Source: Bin55 sp965205545 (GTDB lineage: Bacteria; Pseudomonadota; Gammaproteobacteria; Pseudomonadales; Azotimanducaceae). Taken from it: a stretch of 64,000 nt of DNA. Below, in pieces: positions 44,995 to 53,526 of this stretch. Numbering within the stretch: the stretch's first letter is position 1; every line of letters starts with the position of its first letter. The position numbers and the translations under genes are program-made. The notes under the pieces are model-generated. The model saw only the letters and a list, made by a program, of their open reading frames with translations. It ran no database searches and was not told the DNA's origin. The stretch covers positions 496,001 to 560,000 of the forward strand of contig OZ242170.1 in the NCBI GenBank assembly GCA_965205545.1, written 5' to 3'.

Positions 44995-46644
44995 ATGGAC
45001 AACGCCCGCGAATCAATGGAGTTTGACGTCGTGATCGTGGGGGGTGGTCCATCTGGTCTTGCAGCCGCCATTCGTCTAATGCAATTGGCGGCCGAAACTG
45101 GTCGAGAAACGACAGTCTGCGTTGTTGAAAAGGGCAGCGAGATCGGAGCGCACATTCTCTCAGGGGCAATTATGTATCCCCGAGCTCTGGATGAACTGCT
45201 ACCGGATTGGAAAGAAAACGGAGCACCGGCAACCAAGGTAGCATCCGACGAGGCGTTCTGCTTGATCAATGCAAATCGATCCCTTCGCCTTCCTTCGGCC
45301 CTACTCCCCAAACAGCTGAAGAACCATGGAAACTATGCGATTTCCCTCGGAAACATGTGCCGATGGCTTGGTCAGCAGGCCGAGTCCATGGGCGTAATGC
45401 TGTTCCCTGGATTTGCGGCAACCGAGATCCTCTACGAGGAAGGCAAGGTCTGCGGTGTTGCCACGGGAGACATGGGCATTGATCGAACGGGCGAGCGAAA
45501 ACCATCGTTTCAGCCCGGCTACGAACTTCGCGCAAACTACACATTGCTCGCCGAAGGCTGTAGAGGACATCTCGGCAAGCAATTGATTTCCAAATTTAGT
45601 CTAGACAAAGGCAAGTCACCGCAGCACTACGCCATCGGACTAAAAGAGCTGTGGGAAATCCCAGCCGACAACCATCGTTTAGGCACTGTTGTTCACACGT
45701 TGGGTTGGCCGTTGGGGCTGTTTGGGGACACGACCGGCGGCGGCTTTCTTTATCACGTTGATGCAAATCAGGTTTCGTTGGGACTGATCGTCGATCTGGC
45801 CTATTCAAATCCATACTTGAGCCCGTTCGATGAATTTCAGCGGTGGAAGACCCATCCACTGATCAAAAAACACTTGGAGGGCGGTCGTCGACTCTCTTAT
45901 GGCGCACGAGCTATCGTCAAAGGAGGTATCAACTCGCTGCCCACACTGTCTGTGCCGGGCGCAGCATTGATTGGAGACAATGCGGGATTTCTCAATACAC
46001 TCAAAGTCAAGGGATCGCACACGGCAATAAAATCGGGCATGTTGGCTGCGGAAGCAACGTTTGAGGCATTAAATGCCAACGAATCTCACTCTACAGTCAA
46101 CATCCAAGAGCACTTTGAAGATTCGTGGCTATTTGAAGAGCTCTACAAGTCCCGCAACGCGGGGCCTGCATGGCACAAATTTGGAATGTTTTTCGGTTCC
46201 GCATGGTCGTTTGTTGAGCAGAACTTGCTGCGTGGCAAGAGTGGCATCACATTGAGGGACGAGGTGCCAGACCACGAGAAACTGAAGCCCGCAAGCAAGT
46301 GCAAACCCATCACCTACCCCAAGCCCGACGGCGTCTACTCCTTTGACAAGCTCTCCAGTGTGTTCATCTCCAACACCAACCACGAAGAAGATCAACCATG
46401 CCACCTAACGCTTCGAGACGACTCGATTCCAATTGAACAAAATCTTCCAATCTATGACGAACCAGCACAGCGCTACTGTCCCGCGGGCGTATACGAGGTT
46501 GTCGAGGAGGATGGTTCTAAGCGATTTCAGATAAATGCACAGAACTGCGTCCATTGCAAGACCTGCGACATAAAGGATCCGGCCCAAAACATCACTTGGA
46601 TAGCACCCGAAGGCAGTGGCGGACCGAACTATCCGAATATGTGA
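44995..46644 (+). CDS. Electron transfer flavoprotein-ubiquinone oxidoreductase
   Basis: 549 residues from ATG 44995; an upstream TTG would add an unlikely 24 residues, and a nearer ATG at 45016 is possible. FAD-binding VVIVGGGPSGLAAAIRLM near the N-terminus, GDNAGFLNTLKVKGSHTA, and the C-terminal [4Fe-4S] ligands in NCVHCKTCDIKDP with the terminal EGSGGPNYPNM are conserved. It moves electrons from EtfAB to quinone at the inner membrane. It is divergent from etfBA. Its last codons lie within a perfect hairpin. Confidence 0.95.
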   Translation: MDNARESMEFDVVIVGGGPSGLAAAIRLMQLAAETGRETTVCVVEKGSEIGAHILSGAIMYPRALDELLPDWKENGAPATKVASDEAFCLINANRSLRLPSALLPKQLKNHGNYAISLGNMCRWLGQQAESMGVMLFPGFAATEILYEEGKVCGVATGDMGIDRTGERKPSFQPGYELRANYTLLAEGCRGHLGKQLISKFSLDKGKSPQHYAIGLKELWEIPADNHRLGTVVHTLGWPLGLFGDTTGGGFLYHVDANQVSLGLIVDLAYSNPYLSPFDEFQRWKTHPLIKKHLEGGRRLSYGARAIVKGGINSLPTLSVPGAALIGDNAGFLNTLKVKGSHTAIKSGMLAAEATFEALNANESHSTVNIQEHFEDSWLFEELYKSRNAGPAWHKFGMFFGSAWSFVEQNLLRGKSGITLRDEVPDHEKLKPASKCKPITYPKPDGVYSFDKLSSVFISNTNHEEDQPCHLTLRDDSIPIEQNLPIYDEPAQRYCPAGVYEVVEEDGSKRFQINAQNCVHCKTCDIKDPAQNITWIAPEGSGGPNYPNM

Positions 46645-46654
46645 ATTCGGATAG
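46629..46654. terminator. Perfect hairpin over the ETF-QO stop codon
   Basis: CTATCCGAAT and ATTCGGATAG make a perfect 10-bp stem with loop ATGTGA, which includes the first bases of the stop TGA. It sits between two convergent genes, so it may work in both directions. No T-rich tract follows on the plus strand. Confidence 0.55.
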
Positions 46655-46680
46655 AAGCTCTTAGAAAGCTGACGTACTCT

Positions 46681-47622
46681 TCAGATATTCCAAGATCGCC
46701 ACATGTCCGGAATGACCGGCTGGTCGTTCCTGAATAGCTTTGTGTCCTTAAACCATTCATATTGACCCAATTCCCGGTGTTCATCGTCAGACAATGTTGG
46801 CCTGTCGTGCGAGAAATCTGCAAAGACCGCCCAGCGAACTCGATCTCCGCTGTGGATGCCTGCCGAATGAATCAATCTACCATGCCAAAACATGACATCC
46901 CCGGCGTCTCCAACAAACTCGTATGGCTGGATCTCTCTCACAACCTTGCGGACACAATTGCCAAACTCGTCTTCTGGCGACCAATTCGCTTCGTATTTGT
47001 GCGCATGGTGCATAACCCGATGGCTCCCTGGATAGACTGTGAATCCGCCATTACGTGCGGGAACATCGTCCAAATACGTGCACACATTCAGCTGCTGGCA
47101 TACCTGATCGGAATGCGGTCCCAGTTTTTCGCTGGTAAGCGCGCAGGGAAAACTGGCGTAGACGCCTCTGGTGCGTCGGCTAGCCCTTACTGGCTCACCT
47201 AACAAGCGCGCTGCAATTGAACGGACCTCTTTGCAGTTCGGGAGAAGATCGACAAGAAATTTCGAGCTTCCCAAGTCATGCAGTTTCACAGTTGAACCTT
47301 GATACACGCTACGTTGCCTTCCTTGGTAGAAACCGCATTTGTCTGGCGGAGGCATTGCCTCCCACTTGGGGCTGACCCATGTTTGACTATCGTCGCGACG
47401 AAGGTTTTCACCCGCCACTAGAGGAATATTTTCAAGAAGATAATTCCAAGAACGATCGAGCGCTTGCACCACCAGCGACTCATTGAGCAACCGTTTCTTT
47501 ACGAGAAATCCGTTTGTCTTGAAGAACTCAATCTCGTCATTTGAGAGGCAGGAGCATGAACCTTGATCCATTGCATGGAACTTGGCTCCTGGAGGATTAG
47601 CATATCTAATTGCTTTGTTCAC
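46681..47622 (-). CDS. Phytanoyl-CoA dioxygenase (PhyH) family protein
   Basis: 313 residues from GTG 47622; an ATG at 47571 is an alternative. Fe(II) ligands: HSD in GPHSDQVCQQLNVCTYLDD and a distal histidine in WHGRLIHSAG, with R in DRVRWAVFADF for 2-oxoglutarate. GGFTVYPGSHRV is typical of PhyH enzymes. It converges on the ETF-QO gene across a hairpin. The upstream region is very AT-rich. It differs strongly from the PhyH protein at 33 kb, so the two are not recent duplicates. Confidence 0.85.
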   Translation of the reverse strand: MNKAIRYANPPGAKFHAMDQGSCSCLSNDEIEFFKTNGFLVKKRLLNESLVVQALDRSWNYLLENIPLVAGENLRRDDSQTWVSPKWEAMPPPDKCGFYQGRQRSVYQGSTVKLHDLGSSKFLVDLLPNCKEVRSIAARLLGEPVRASRRTRGVYASFPCALTSEKLGPHSDQVCQQLNVCTYLDDVPARNGGFTVYPGSHRVMHHAHKYEANWSPEDEFGNCVRKVVREIQPYEFVGDAGDVMFWHGRLIHSAGIHSGDRVRWAVFADFSHDRPTLSDDEHRELGQYEWFKDTKLFRNDQPVIPDMWRSWNI

Positions 47623-47701
47623 TTTTAAATTAGTTGTATTTATTTCAAATATTTAGATCGTATACTTGAACTAATGTGTAGATACTAAGTTATAGCCTAA
47701 T

Positions 47702-48493
47702 TTAGGTCGCCGAACTCGTCGCATCGAGCTTCTTCAAGGTTCTCTTTCGTGCAAAGTGTCGAAAGCTCTTCACTATCAACTCTCTAACCAATTCGTCGTC
47801 TTCCCCAAATTCAGTCTGGCAAAGCATCCAGCCATTGTGTCCGCTGTACTTTGGCACGGCAAACCTAGGGTTCGCAATGTATAGGGTCTGTGTGTCTTTA
47901 CCAACCCAAACTTCAACACATGGCAATTCATTGAGAAATCCCGTCCAAAGAAACGTCTTCTTTCCTGTCTTGAAAACTGGTCTTCCAAAATGTGTCGTCT
48001 CGTGAACGTCGGGAAATTGGTCCAAGAATGCCCGAAGTCTTCTAAGTACGTTCTGCATCGCTGAACCGTCAAAGGGGTCAATCTCGGCTGGGTCCAATGC
48101 ATCTGTCGGCGGTTCCACTACCAATTCCGTGTCACTGGTACGAGATTTCCCCGACACATACTCATAGGCTACAAGCACGATCGCAAATACCTCTTCCCAC
48201 CTTGTGGACATTGAGAGTGCGATTCCTAGCCATCCTTGTTTCCCAAGGTAAGGCGGCAGAAAGAACATGCTGTCGCCCATCTCTAATAGGGTTTCTTGCA
48301 GAGCAGGCGGCACCTTCAACCAAAGAGCCACCCTACCATCTCCGTGATGGTTGATTACATAGTGTGCGAGCGGCTTTTCTCTAATAGTGAATTTGGCTGA
48401 GCGATCATGATTCCTCGTTTTTTCGACTTCCGTCAGCTGTCCAAACAACTCATCGACAACGTGTGAAATAGTCCGTCTCTTCTTAACAGCCAT
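47702..48493 (-). CDS. MmcQ/YjbR-like protein with two tandem domains
   Basis: 263 residues made of two diverged YjbR-like domains. The first (about 30-105) has KPLAHYVINHHGDGRVALWL and GKQGWLGIALS; the second (about 150-250) has THFGRPVFKTGKKTFLWTG, LYIANPRFAVPKYSGHNGW. YjbR proteins have a CyaY-like fold and probably bind DNA or a small ligand, but their role is not established. Usual members have one domain, so this looks like an internal duplication and fusion. Confidence 0.65.
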   Translation of the reverse strand: MAVKKRRTISHVVDELFGQLTEVEKTRNHDRSAKFTIREKPLAHYVINHHGDGRVALWLKVPPALQETLLEMGDSMFFLPPYLGKQGWLGIALSMSTRWEEVFAIVLVAYEYVSGKSRTSDTELVVEPPTDALDPAEIDPFDGSAMQNVLRRLRAFLDQFPDVHETTHFGRPVFKTGKKTFLWTGFLNELPCVEVWVGKDTQTLYIANPRFAVPKYSGHNGWMLCQTEFGEDDELVRELIVKSFRHFARKRTLKKLDATSSAT

Positions 48494-48560
48494 AGACTAT
48501 CGAACCTATTCCATTTCTCTAATGATATGGACTAGCGTCCAATTGCGTTGAGCAGCGCCA

Positions 48561-49118
48561 TCATGTCTGTTCGGAATTCGCCGCCCCATGTTCAAGCACA
48601 AATTCCACTCCACAGCTCCATAGCACTAGCTCGTCGCGTTCGTTGGAAACTACAAGGTCATTAGCTAGACGATAGTAGACACTCCTAGCAATTGCTGCAT
48701 TCAAACCGGATCGTATGTGGACATAGGGTCTCTTTTCGCCCTGAATTTCAGTCGTGTATATTCGGTGCGCGTCATCGATGTAGACATGCTCATCGAAGTT
48801 TGTACTGACAATGACCTTTTGATGTGAGCCACTTCCTTCCGCCTCGAAGTCGACAACTACGAACGGCACGTCGTCGACCTGAATCCGAAGCTTTTCGTGT
48901 GGTGTCTTCAGGTAGTACCCGCCCTGCTCACAGACCAGCACCGTTGCAAATAGTTTGGGTATGGAGTTGCGAGAAAACTCGCGTTCCTCGTGCAACCACA
49001 CTCCATCAGATCTGATGCGAATGTCGATCTGACCGATCTTGCTAGGATTCCACGATTCAACGGGAGGGAGGCTCGAGTTTCCAATCAACGCCTCCAAATC
49101 GCGGAACGCCCTGTTCAT
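48561..49118 (-). CDS. DUF1285 family protein
   Basis: 185 residues. The IDIRIRSDGVWLHEEREFSR and LFATVLVCEQGGYYLKTPHE segments are typical of DUF1285 proteins of proteobacteria, which have a two-domain beta-rich fold and no known function. The start overlaps the moaA stop by four bases, so they share an operon, but a link to molybdopterin synthesis is only an inference. Confidence 0.8.
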   Translation of the reverse strand: MNRAFRDLEALIGNSSLPPVESWNPSKIGQIDIRIRSDGVWLHEEREFSRNSIPKLFATVLVCEQGGYYLKTPHEKLRIQVDDVPFVVVDFEAEGSGSHQKVIVSTNFDEHVYIDDAHRIYTTEIQGEKRPYVHIRSGLNAAIARSVYYRLANDLVVSNERDELVLWSCGVEFVLEHGAANSEQT

Positions 49119-50080
49119 CCCCCGATAAACTTCATCACAGTCGTTTCGCCGGTGAAAGCCAAACGCTGCTTAGATGCCATCGCACTACGCAAAATCTCCT
49201 GGAGATCGTTGATCGCCAAGTGATACGGTAGACCTAGGAGATGTCGAATTGAATGATTGCGCGAACTGGAAAGGCAGCCATACAGACACCCATTGGACGA
49301 CAATCGAAGCCGCGTGCACGTACGACAGAACGGTTCGCTCTCATTCGCGATGATTCCAAACTTGCCTTTTTGGGGAATCTCGAATCTCAATGCAGTTGAA
49401 TCATGGGGCGCTTCAATCTGCTCGACGTCATAATTTTGTCCAATTAGCTCTAGCAGAGTCTTCATTCCAATGAATTCTCGCTCGTACATCTGATTGTGCT
49501 TCAAGTGGCCCATGTTCATGAGTTCAATGAACCGCAGTTCGATGCCCCTCTCCAAACAGAATGCAAGCATCGGCAGGATTTGGTCCAGGTTTGCAGATCG
49601 CATGGGAACCATGTTGATTTTCACCCGCAATCCCATCTCGCATGCACGCTCAACTCCATCGAGTACAGTTTCCAGGTCGCCACTGCGGGCTATGGATCTG
49701 AATTTGCTTGCATCGAGGGTGTCTAGACTCACATTGATCCGTTCCAGTCCTGTTTCCTTTATCACAGGCAACTTTGCGGCCAGAAATTGGCCGTTGGTTG
49801 TAACGGCGATGTCGTCCAATCCTAGCTTAGAGACGCTTCTCAGGAAATCGTCAAACTTCCGTGAAATTAGAGGTTCGCCACCAGTTACACGTAGCCGCGT
49901 TATTCCCGCAGCGTCGGCAAGCAACTTCACGGCATAGGCCATCTGTTCGCCATCGAGTTCTTCGCTTTGCGCTTGCAGCTTCTTGCCATCGGGAACGCAA
50001 TAGGTGCATGCATAGTTGCATGCCGCCGTCAAGCTGACGCGCAAGTTCTGGAAGCGACGACCAAGAGAGTCAATGACCAT
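49115..50080 (-). CDS. moaA: GTP 3',8-cyclase MoaA
   Basis: 321 residues. Radical SAM cluster motif CNYACTYC near the N-terminus, LRVTGGEPLISR, the second cluster FCRTCTRLRLSSNGCLYGCL, and the C-terminal double glycine (MKFIGG) needed for activity all mark MoaA, which starts molybdenum cofactor synthesis from GTP. No moaC, moaD or moaE is next to it. It lies 78 bases after the sigma-like gene and overlaps the DUF1285 gene. Confidence 0.92.
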   Translation of the reverse strand: MVIDSLGRRFQNLRVSLTAACNYACTYCVPDGKKLQAQSEELDGEQMAYAVKLLADAAGITRLRVTGGEPLISRKFDDFLRSVSKLGLDDIAVTTNGQFLAAKLPVIKETGLERINVSLDTLDASKFRSIARSGDLETVLDGVERACEMGLRVKINMVPMRSANLDQILPMLAFCLERGIELRFIELMNMGHLKHNQMYEREFIGMKTLLELIGQNYDVEQIEAPHDSTALRFEIPQKGKFGIIANESEPFCRTCTRLRLSSNGCLYGCLSSSRNHSIRHLLGLPYHLAINDLQEILRSAMASKQRLAFTGETTVMKFIGG

Positions 50081-50158
50081 TCAGATCAGATTGAACAGAA
50101 GAGACGAAGATTTTATTGTTGTAGTGCTACTAAGACAGAATATGAGCTAGATGGAAAC

Positions 50159-51610
50159 TCAGACGTGGCGCTGGATCTCGATGCGTCGGTGTCGCACAAT
50201 CAGCCGCAAGACTTGGCCAACGCTGCAGTTCAAACCCTCGAATGTATCGCGCAAATAGCCGATGTGTACGCCATTTGCAGACGCCATGCGCCAAGTGACT
50301 TTGAGATCTCTGCAACCCACAGGACGAGTAACCGGTACCCAAGCGTAGCTGTTGGGCTCAATTCCAAGTTCATGAGCAAGCTCAGGGGGAAATCCCGTTA
50401 CAGAGTTGCCCATAAGATGACGTTCCTGAACTGCAAAAGTCCAATAGGGCGATCCATTGGCCAATCTGCCGTCTATGGTCTGCCACAGCGGCTTCAATGA
50501 GATCTCGTTTTCCTTGCGGAGGCGGGCTCTTCCGTTCTTTACGATGAATTGTGAAGTGGCCAAAAAGGTGTTTACGCTGGAATGCTTAACGTTGCAACGC
50601 TTTCTTACTTCCTCTCGGAGATACTCAGTCGAGCACTCTCCACCCTCTTCCTGCAAAATCTGCTCGATCATGTCCACAACACCAACGTACTTTGTGAGAC
50701 CAGGAGATTTGAGAGCCCAAAGGTTGTTTGCAACCTTGACGATTTCATCAATGCACCACAGTCGACTCAGCAATGTCTTTTCCGGTATACCTGTAAGCTC
50801 CGCAAGCTCCTCCTTTGTTGCGGGGCTTCCCAGATAGCTTAAAGCGTCCAACACGCGCACAGGCAATGTGTCACGGGTTGCAACTGAACCGTTGGGCAGG
50901 AGGGTTAGCCCCAGACACTTTACTATTGAAGTCCGATACTTGTACCAATAATCTGGATCTATTTGTCGAATGGGATCGACATCTACTATGCGCGCTTCCT
51001 TTGAGTCCGGAATGTGGGCTCTTGCAGCATTGAGAAATTTCACCGCTGTCGGCGAAATTCTTATACCTCGATTGAATCTGTACCCTGACTCTTGAATCAG
51101 GTAAGCCATGTAGGCAACATCCCAGACTTCTGTGCATCCACCCAAAATCTCTTCGAGCGTAGAACGAAATTCGTCCTCGACCACCATGTCTCCCGATTGC
51201 GCTGCCAATTCAGCAAGGATTTCCTTGGATTCGTACTCAAGGGCTTCGCCAATCTTTTGGGTAATGCGAACTTGGATTTGACGGACACGCTCCCTCGTCA
51301 AATCTAGGCGTTCCCCGATCGTCTCCAACGTCTCGGTTTCGGATTTTCGAGCTAGGCGGGCTCTGGCTACGGACTGTTGTTTAAGGGAGAGCTGAGTCCA
51401 AAGCGTATGCATCTTTTGACTATGGCTGGGAATCTGGGACTCCTCTAACAGGTCCAGTTCATCCCCTCCCGTTTCGGCTTGACGTCTTGCACTACGTGGG
51501 CGCGAGGCCTCGGCAGCTTCAGTCAGCCAAGAGACGTGCGATTGCTGCCATGATTTCTCTTCATGGTCGGGAGGATGCTTTTGAGTGCTGTTCGTCCCGT
51601 TGTCTTCCAT
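50159..51610 (-). CDS. Sigma-70 region 4-like DNA-binding protein of unknown role
   Basis: 483 residues. Residues about 70-125 (TLETIGERLDLTRERVRQIQ) are a sigma-70 region 4 helix-turn-helix. A second winged-helix-like segment follows at about 255-305 (VLDALSYLGSPATKEELAEL), similar in pattern to HARE-HTH/RNAP delta folds, and a third part around 320-370. Region 2, needed for core binding and -10 recognition, is absent, so it is not an ordinary sigma factor. It precedes moaA on the same strand. It may regulate transcription or belong to a mobile or defence module. Confidence 0.55.
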   Translation of the reverse strand: MEDNGTNSTQKHPPDHEEKSWQQSHVSWLTEAAEASRPRSARRQAETGGDELDLLEESQIPSHSQKMHTLWTQLSLKQQSVARARLARKSETETLETIGERLDLTRERVRQIQVRITQKIGEALEYESKEILAELAAQSGDMVVEDEFRSTLEEILGGCTEVWDVAYMAYLIQESGYRFNRGIRISPTAVKFLNAARAHIPDSKEARIVDVDPIRQIDPDYWYKYRTSIVKCLGLTLLPNGSVATRDTLPVRVLDALSYLGSPATKEELAELTGIPEKTLLSRLWCIDEIVKVANNLWALKSPGLTKYVGVVDMIEQILQEEGGECSTEYLREEVRKRCNVKHSSVNTFLATSQFIVKNGRARLRKENEISLKPLWQTIDGRLANGSPYWTFAVQERHLMGNSVTGFPPELAHELGIEPNSYAWVPVTRPVGCRDLKVTWRMASANGVHIGYLRDTFEGLNCSVGQVLRLIVRHRRIEIQRHV

Positions 51611-52135
51611 CGCTCTTACCTAGATGCCACCCTTGTACAGTTAGCTCATGCCTTCTGATGGTCAATCCATCGTGGAGTAGCGGTGCAGATTCTTGCACTA
51701 ACAAGCTTAGCGTACAAATTTACAAAAATTTGTCAATGCCCGATCGAGTATTGACATATTGCAATGGGTAACGTGACATTTCTCTGTTGTGGTGCCTGAG
51801 AGCCTACGAGTGGATAACAGCTCAGTAGGAGCGATTAACATGCCCAAGCTCTCCGCCCAATCTGACTTGAACGTATACCCATGAATCCCACGTGAATTTC
51901 CACAATACTTGGTTGCCTTCACTCGTGATTGCGTTTGAAAAGTTCCCTTTAGTGTCCTATTTGCATCGCGATCAAGTTTAATAGGTAGATACTTAGACTT
52001 GATGAGCTCAAACCAACATTCGCCCGTTGCAAGGTAAGACCCAAAGGCGAGCACTGAAATACTTGAAAATATGGACGGGAAGGAAGTCAGGTGACAACGA
52101 CCAAGAATCGACAATTCGACAAGAAAAGGAAACAA
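51611..52135. other. Intergenic region, no clear gene
   Basis: About 525 bases upstream of the sigma-like gene and before the decayed hicBA. A 142-codon minus-strand frame (51707-52135) lacks a family match, ribosome site and coding character. Confidence 0.4.
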
Positions 52136-52335
52136 GTGCCTGATGAGGTCATCTTTGAAGTCACTGAAGCAGTCGAAGGAGGTTACAACGCCAGAGCGTT
52201 AGCACAGTATCTTTACTCAAGGAGATGATTGGCAAGATCTCAAGGAAATGACTCGAGACTTTGTCACTTTGAGGATGGAGCAGTGCCGAAGATTATTCGA
52301 CTGCATCTGTCAGGGACGAGTCTATCGCCGTTTGA
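52136..52335 (+). pseudogene. Decayed HicB-like antitoxin gene
   Basis: From GTG 52136 (AAGGA upstream) the frame reads VIFEVTEAVEGGYNARAL, then shifts to SIFTQGDDWQDLKEMTRD, then shifts again to CHFEDGAVPKIIRLHL and RDESIAV with a TGA at 52333-52335. Joined, these form a typical short HicB-like antitoxin. At least two frameshifts make it inactive. It overlaps the decayed hicA as the functional pair does. Confidence 0.75.
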
Positions 52336-52566
52336 AGTTGCCACGGGATCTGCGGGCGAGAAATCGCTGACTTGCTCGAGCGACATTACGGTTATCAATC
52401 AAGCGAAGTAAAGGGAGTCACATGATCTTGACGCTACGGCTCATGGATTCCCAACATAGCGAAACATCGGACCGTGAACACAGGTACTCTTGACAGAGTG
52501 GTGTCGGACATGGCTGACTTTCTAGGCATACCAAAGAAAGAAGTGCGAGAGAGTCTTTTTGGTTAG
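52332..52566 (+). pseudogene. Decayed HicA-like toxin gene
   Basis: A TTG overlapping the hicB' stop begins LKLPRDL; the pattern resumes in other frames with ERHYGYQ, GSHMILT, then PNIAKHRTVNTGTLDRVVSD and MADFLGIPKKEVRESLFG before TAG at 52564-52566. These are the HicA core, catalytic GSH and C-terminus of a group distinct from the intact pair at 17 kb. Several frameshifts show it is dead. Confidence 0.75.
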
Positions 52567-52704
52567 TGCTGCTGTAGTAACATGACGAATGCACGTCGCG
52601 CGAAACGTGCCCGATCCGCGGGAAGGGCCAAGCCCATTCGCCTTCGAAATTTGATCTTCTTGAATCGGTCGGTTCGCGGATACCGTCCACCAAGGAGATT
52701 GATC

Positions 52705-53412
52705 ATGGGTCCAACCCACGCCCCAAACATTGAAAACCTTCGCAACCAAGCCAAGTCTTTGCTGCGAGCATGGCGACAAAACGATCCGAATGCAAGAAGT
52801 CGCATTGAGGAGTTTTACGCCAATAACACTCGCATAGGCCTTCAAACTGCACAGTATGTGCTTGCACGCGAGTACGGATTTAGCAGTTGGTCCGCACTTG
52901 TCGATTACGTACCTCGATTGGGATGTTTCGATGACATTGCAACATTTCGCATTTCTCGCATATTTGAGGTAAGTGCACGGCGACTTTGGAGCGCCATCTC
53001 GAGTCCCTGCGAAATCGGCTCATGGCTACTGCCTGTCAACTTTGAACCAAAAGCAGGCGCTAGCTATGAGTTTCGCTCCCAGCCATCCATGACCGGCAGA
53101 CTTGGAGAGTACTCACAACAAAATGCAATACGTTTTGACAGTGGCGACGATTCATTCTGGCGATTCGCGATTGAATCCACAAATGACCAGGCAAGCCGCA
53201 TGCTGCTTACAGTGGTCGATCGAATGACGGTTGAATCGGTCAGGCAATTCCCTGGAGGTGCAACAAAGATATGGAATCCAGGTGTCACCGCAGGATGGCA
53301 CGAAATTCTCGATGCTCTCGAAAGTCACTTGACTGGTCGGAAGCAACCCCGCATCGACTACTCGCGACTGTGCAAGTTTTATGACCGAGTGCTTTCTCAA
53401 CTGGTCAATTGA
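52705..53412 (+). CDS. SRPBCC/START-like domain protein
   Basis: 235 residues from ATG 52705, chosen because AAGGAG lies at the right distance; the frame is open further upstream. The N-terminal ~65 residues (ENLRNQAKSLLRAWR, QYVLAREYGFSSWSALVDYV) are a helical segment often found before ankyrin or SRPBCC domains. The rest (ARRLWSAISSPCEIGSWLLP, TAGWHEILDALESHL) is an AHSA1-type ligand-binding fold. It may bind a hydrophobic ligand; no partner gene identifies it. Confidence 0.72.
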   Translation: MGPTHAPNIENLRNQAKSLLRAWRQNDPNARSRIEEFYANNTRIGLQTAQYVLAREYGFSSWSALVDYVPRLGCFDDIATFRISRIFEVSARRLWSAISSPCEIGSWLLPVNFEPKAGASYEFRSQPSMTGRLGEYSQQNAIRFDSGDDSFWRFAIESTNDQASRMLLTVVDRMTVESVRQFPGGATKIWNPGVTAGWHEILDALESHLTGRKQPRIDYSRLCKFYDRVLSQLVN

Positions 53413-53526
53413 CTTCTCAAAGTTTCGTCGCTATACAAAACTGAAGCAATAAATCTCGGGAGCGAAAATTGCCAGATTGAATGCCGAATTTGTATATGAT
53501 TTCGACGTCTGGTTGGAGCAAATGAG

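Noticed and set aside
51707..52135. 142-codon minus-strand frame
   Set aside because: No family, weak start and composition typical of non-coding DNA; it abuts the decayed hicB.
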